From Glandiceps talaboti (Eukaryota > Hemichordata > Enteropneusta > Spengelidae), in the NCBI RefSeq assembly GCF_964340395.1, contig NC_135565.1:19888709-19952708 (forward strand): 64,000 nucleotides of DNA, read 5' to 3'. The notes below the pieces were generated by a model. The model was given only the letters and a program-made list of their open reading frames with translations. It was not told where the DNA came from and searched no databases. The position numbers and the translations under genes are program-made. Positions 61,701 through 64,000 of the stretch are shown here, one piece after another; within the stretch, counting starts at the first letter, position 1, and each line of letters begins with the position of its first letter.

Positions 61701-64000
61701 ACAAGTGTACACATTGTATACATCATATATCTACAAGTGTACACATTGTATACAGTATATATCTACAAGTGTCCACATTGTATACATCATATATCTACAA
61801 GTGTACACATTGTATACAGTATATATCTACAAGTGTACACATTGTATACATCATATATCTACAAATGTACACATTGTATGCATCATATATCTACAAGTGT
61901 ACACATTATATACATATACACGTTGTATCTACAAGTGTACACATTGTATACATCATATATCTACAATTGCACACATTGTATACATCATATATCTACAAAT
62001 GTACACATTGTATACAGTATATATCTACAAGTGTACACATTGTATACATCATATATCTACAAATGTACACATTGTATACAGTGTATATCTACAAGTGTAC
62101 ACATTGTATACATCATATATCTACAAGTGTACACATTGTATACAGTATATATCTAGAAGTGTACACATCGTATACATCATATATCTACAAGTGTACACAT
62201 TGTATACAGTATATATCTACAAGTGTACACATCGAATACATCATATATCTACAAGTGTACACATTGTATATAGTATATATCTACAAGTGTACACATCGTA
62301 TACATCATATATCTACAAGTGTACACATTGTATACAGTATATATCTACAAGTGTACACATCGTATACATCATATATCTACAAGTGTACACATTGTATACA
62401 GTATATATCTACAAGTGTCCACATTGTATACATCATATATCTACAAGTGTACACATTGTATACAGTATATATCTACAAGTGTACACATCATATACATCAT
62501 ATATCTACAAGTGTACACATTGTATACAGTATATATCTACAAGTGTACACATTGTATACATCATATATCTACAAATGTACACATTGTATACATCATATAT
62601 CTACAAATGTACACATTGTATACATCATATATCTACAAGTGTACACATTGTATACATATATACAAGTGTACACATTGTATACATCATATATCAACAAGGT
62701 TACACACTGTATGCATCATATATCTACAAGTGTACACATTGTATTCATCATATATCTACAAGTGTACACATTGTATACATCATATATCTACAAATGTACA
62801 CATTGTATGCATCATATATCTACAAGTGTACACATTATATACATATACACGTTGTATCTACAAGTGTACACATCATATACATCAGATATCTACAATTGCA
62901 CACATTGTATACATCATATATCTACAAATGTACACATTGTATACAGTATATATCTACAAGTGTACACATTGTATACATCATATATCTACAAATGTACACA
63001 TTGTATGCATCATATATCTACAAGTGTACACATTATATACATATACACGTTGTATCTACAAGTGTACACATTGTATACATCATATATCTACAATTGCACA
63101 CATTGTATACATCATATATCTACAAATGTACACATTGTATACAGTATATATCTACAAGTGTACACATTGTATACATCATATATCTACAAATGTACACATT
63201 GTATACAGTGTATATCTACAAGTGTACACATTGTATACATCATATATCTACAAGTGTACACATTGTATACAGTATATATCTAGAAGTGTACACATCGTAT
63301 ACATCATATATCTACAAGTGTACACATTGTATACAGTATATATCTACAAGTGTACACATCGTATACATCATATATCTACAAGTGTACACATTGTATATAG
63401 TATATATCTACAAGTGTACACATCGTATACATCATATATCTACAAGTGTACACATTGTATACAGTATATATCTACAAGTGTACACATCGTATACATCATA
63501 TATCTACAAGTGTACACATTGTATACAGTATATATCTACAAGTGTCCACATTGTATACATCATATATCTACAAGTGTACACATTGTATACAGTATATATC
63601 TACATGTGTACACATCATATACATCATATATCTACAAGTGTACACATTGTATACATCATATATCTACAAATGTACACATTGTATACATCATATATCTACA
63701 AATGTACACATTGTATACATCATATATCTACAAGTGTACACATTGTATACATATATACAAGTGTACACATTGTATACATCATATATCAACAAGGTTACAC
63801 ACTGTATGCATCATATATCTACAAGTGTACACATTGTATTCATCATATATCTACAAGTGTACACATTGTATACATCATATATCTACAAATGTACACATTG
63901 TATGCATCATATATCTACAAGTGTACACATTATATACATATACACGTTGTATCTACAAGTGTACACATTATATACATCAGATATCTACAATTGCACACAT
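49715..64000 (+). repeat. 32-bp satellite, right segment (runs off the window)
   Basis: About 446 further copies of the same monomer. Two major subtypes alternate, TACATCATATATC and TACAGTATATATC, along with AATGTACAC for AGTGTACAC. Long blocks recur almost base for base: 52.4-53.3 kb reappears 4983 bp later and again 1773 bp after that, and 54.1-55.3 kb reappears about 6820 bp later and once more 1127 bp after that. Stop-free frames of up to 1963 codons cross the array, but their peptide is a cyclic artefact (three monomers = 32 codons). No gene is called. Confidence 0.97.

Noticed and set aside
49584-63283. Plus-strand open frames of 500-1963 codons
   Set aside because: They lie in the 32-bp satellite, whose consensus has no plus-strand stop. 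The peptide is a forced cycle of the monomer in three frames, with no domain and no splice or start context.
34871-64000. A CRISPR-like array
   Set aside because: The direct repeats are head-to-tail with no unique spacers, and the context is a eukaryotic genome with introns.
34871-64000. Common origin of the 48-bp and 32-bp arrays (both multiples of 16)
   Set aside because: The monomers share no convincing alignment, so the length relation is probably coincidence.

Overview
The window is animal (metazoan) nuclear DNA. It is AT-rich and intron-rich, with GT-AG splice sites, microsatellites, short non-autonomous DNA transposons, a tRNA-derived SINE and very long tandem arrays. The gene content (an SLC6 creatine/GABA/taurine-clade transporter and a TRIM-type NHL beta-propeller) plus the SINE tail suggest a non-vertebrate bilaterian, such as a marine deuterostome or a spiralian. 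I cannot name the species from sequence alone.

Layout. 1-2545: upstream region of the transporter, with a (TA)n tract, a TATA/E-box candidate, a CRE and a possible 5'UTR splice acceptor. 2546-26979 (+): a complete SLC6 gene that I reconstructed as 13 coding exons, 1950 nt, 649 residues. All introns are GT-AG and all phases agree. Intron 1 is 17.3 kb and holds an 806-bp MITE with an exact 8-bp target duplication, a 68-bp minisatellite, a strong hairpin and several microsatellites. 26980-34870: 3' flank or UTR with 77-bp, 102-bp and ~48-bp minisatellites. 34871-39601: about 99 copies of a 48-bp minisatellite with higher-order structure. 39602-43331: non-coding, with a 260-bp MITE flanked by an exact 9-bp duplication. 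43332-44146 (-): a terminal exon encoding a full six-blade NHL propeller, whose upstream exons were not found. 44147-45878: its intron or upstream DNA, with spaced RFX X-box-like palindromes, a DR1 element and an orphan exon-like fragment. 45879-46241 (-): a SINE that abuts the final region. 46242-64000: more than 17 kb of a 32-bp satellite, broken once by a foldback transposon and organised in kilobase-scale duplicated blocks. It runs off the right edge.

There is no operon or shared pathway. The transporter (plasma-membrane Na+/Cl- coupled uptake, probably creatine-like) and the NHL protein (RNA- or protein-binding propeller of TRIM-NHL proteins) are independent genes. The very long open frames through the two arrays follow from stop-free monomers and are not annotated as genes. 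The 48-bp array is the one case where a coding origin deserves a test, because its commonest monomer variants are synonymous in one minus-strand frame.
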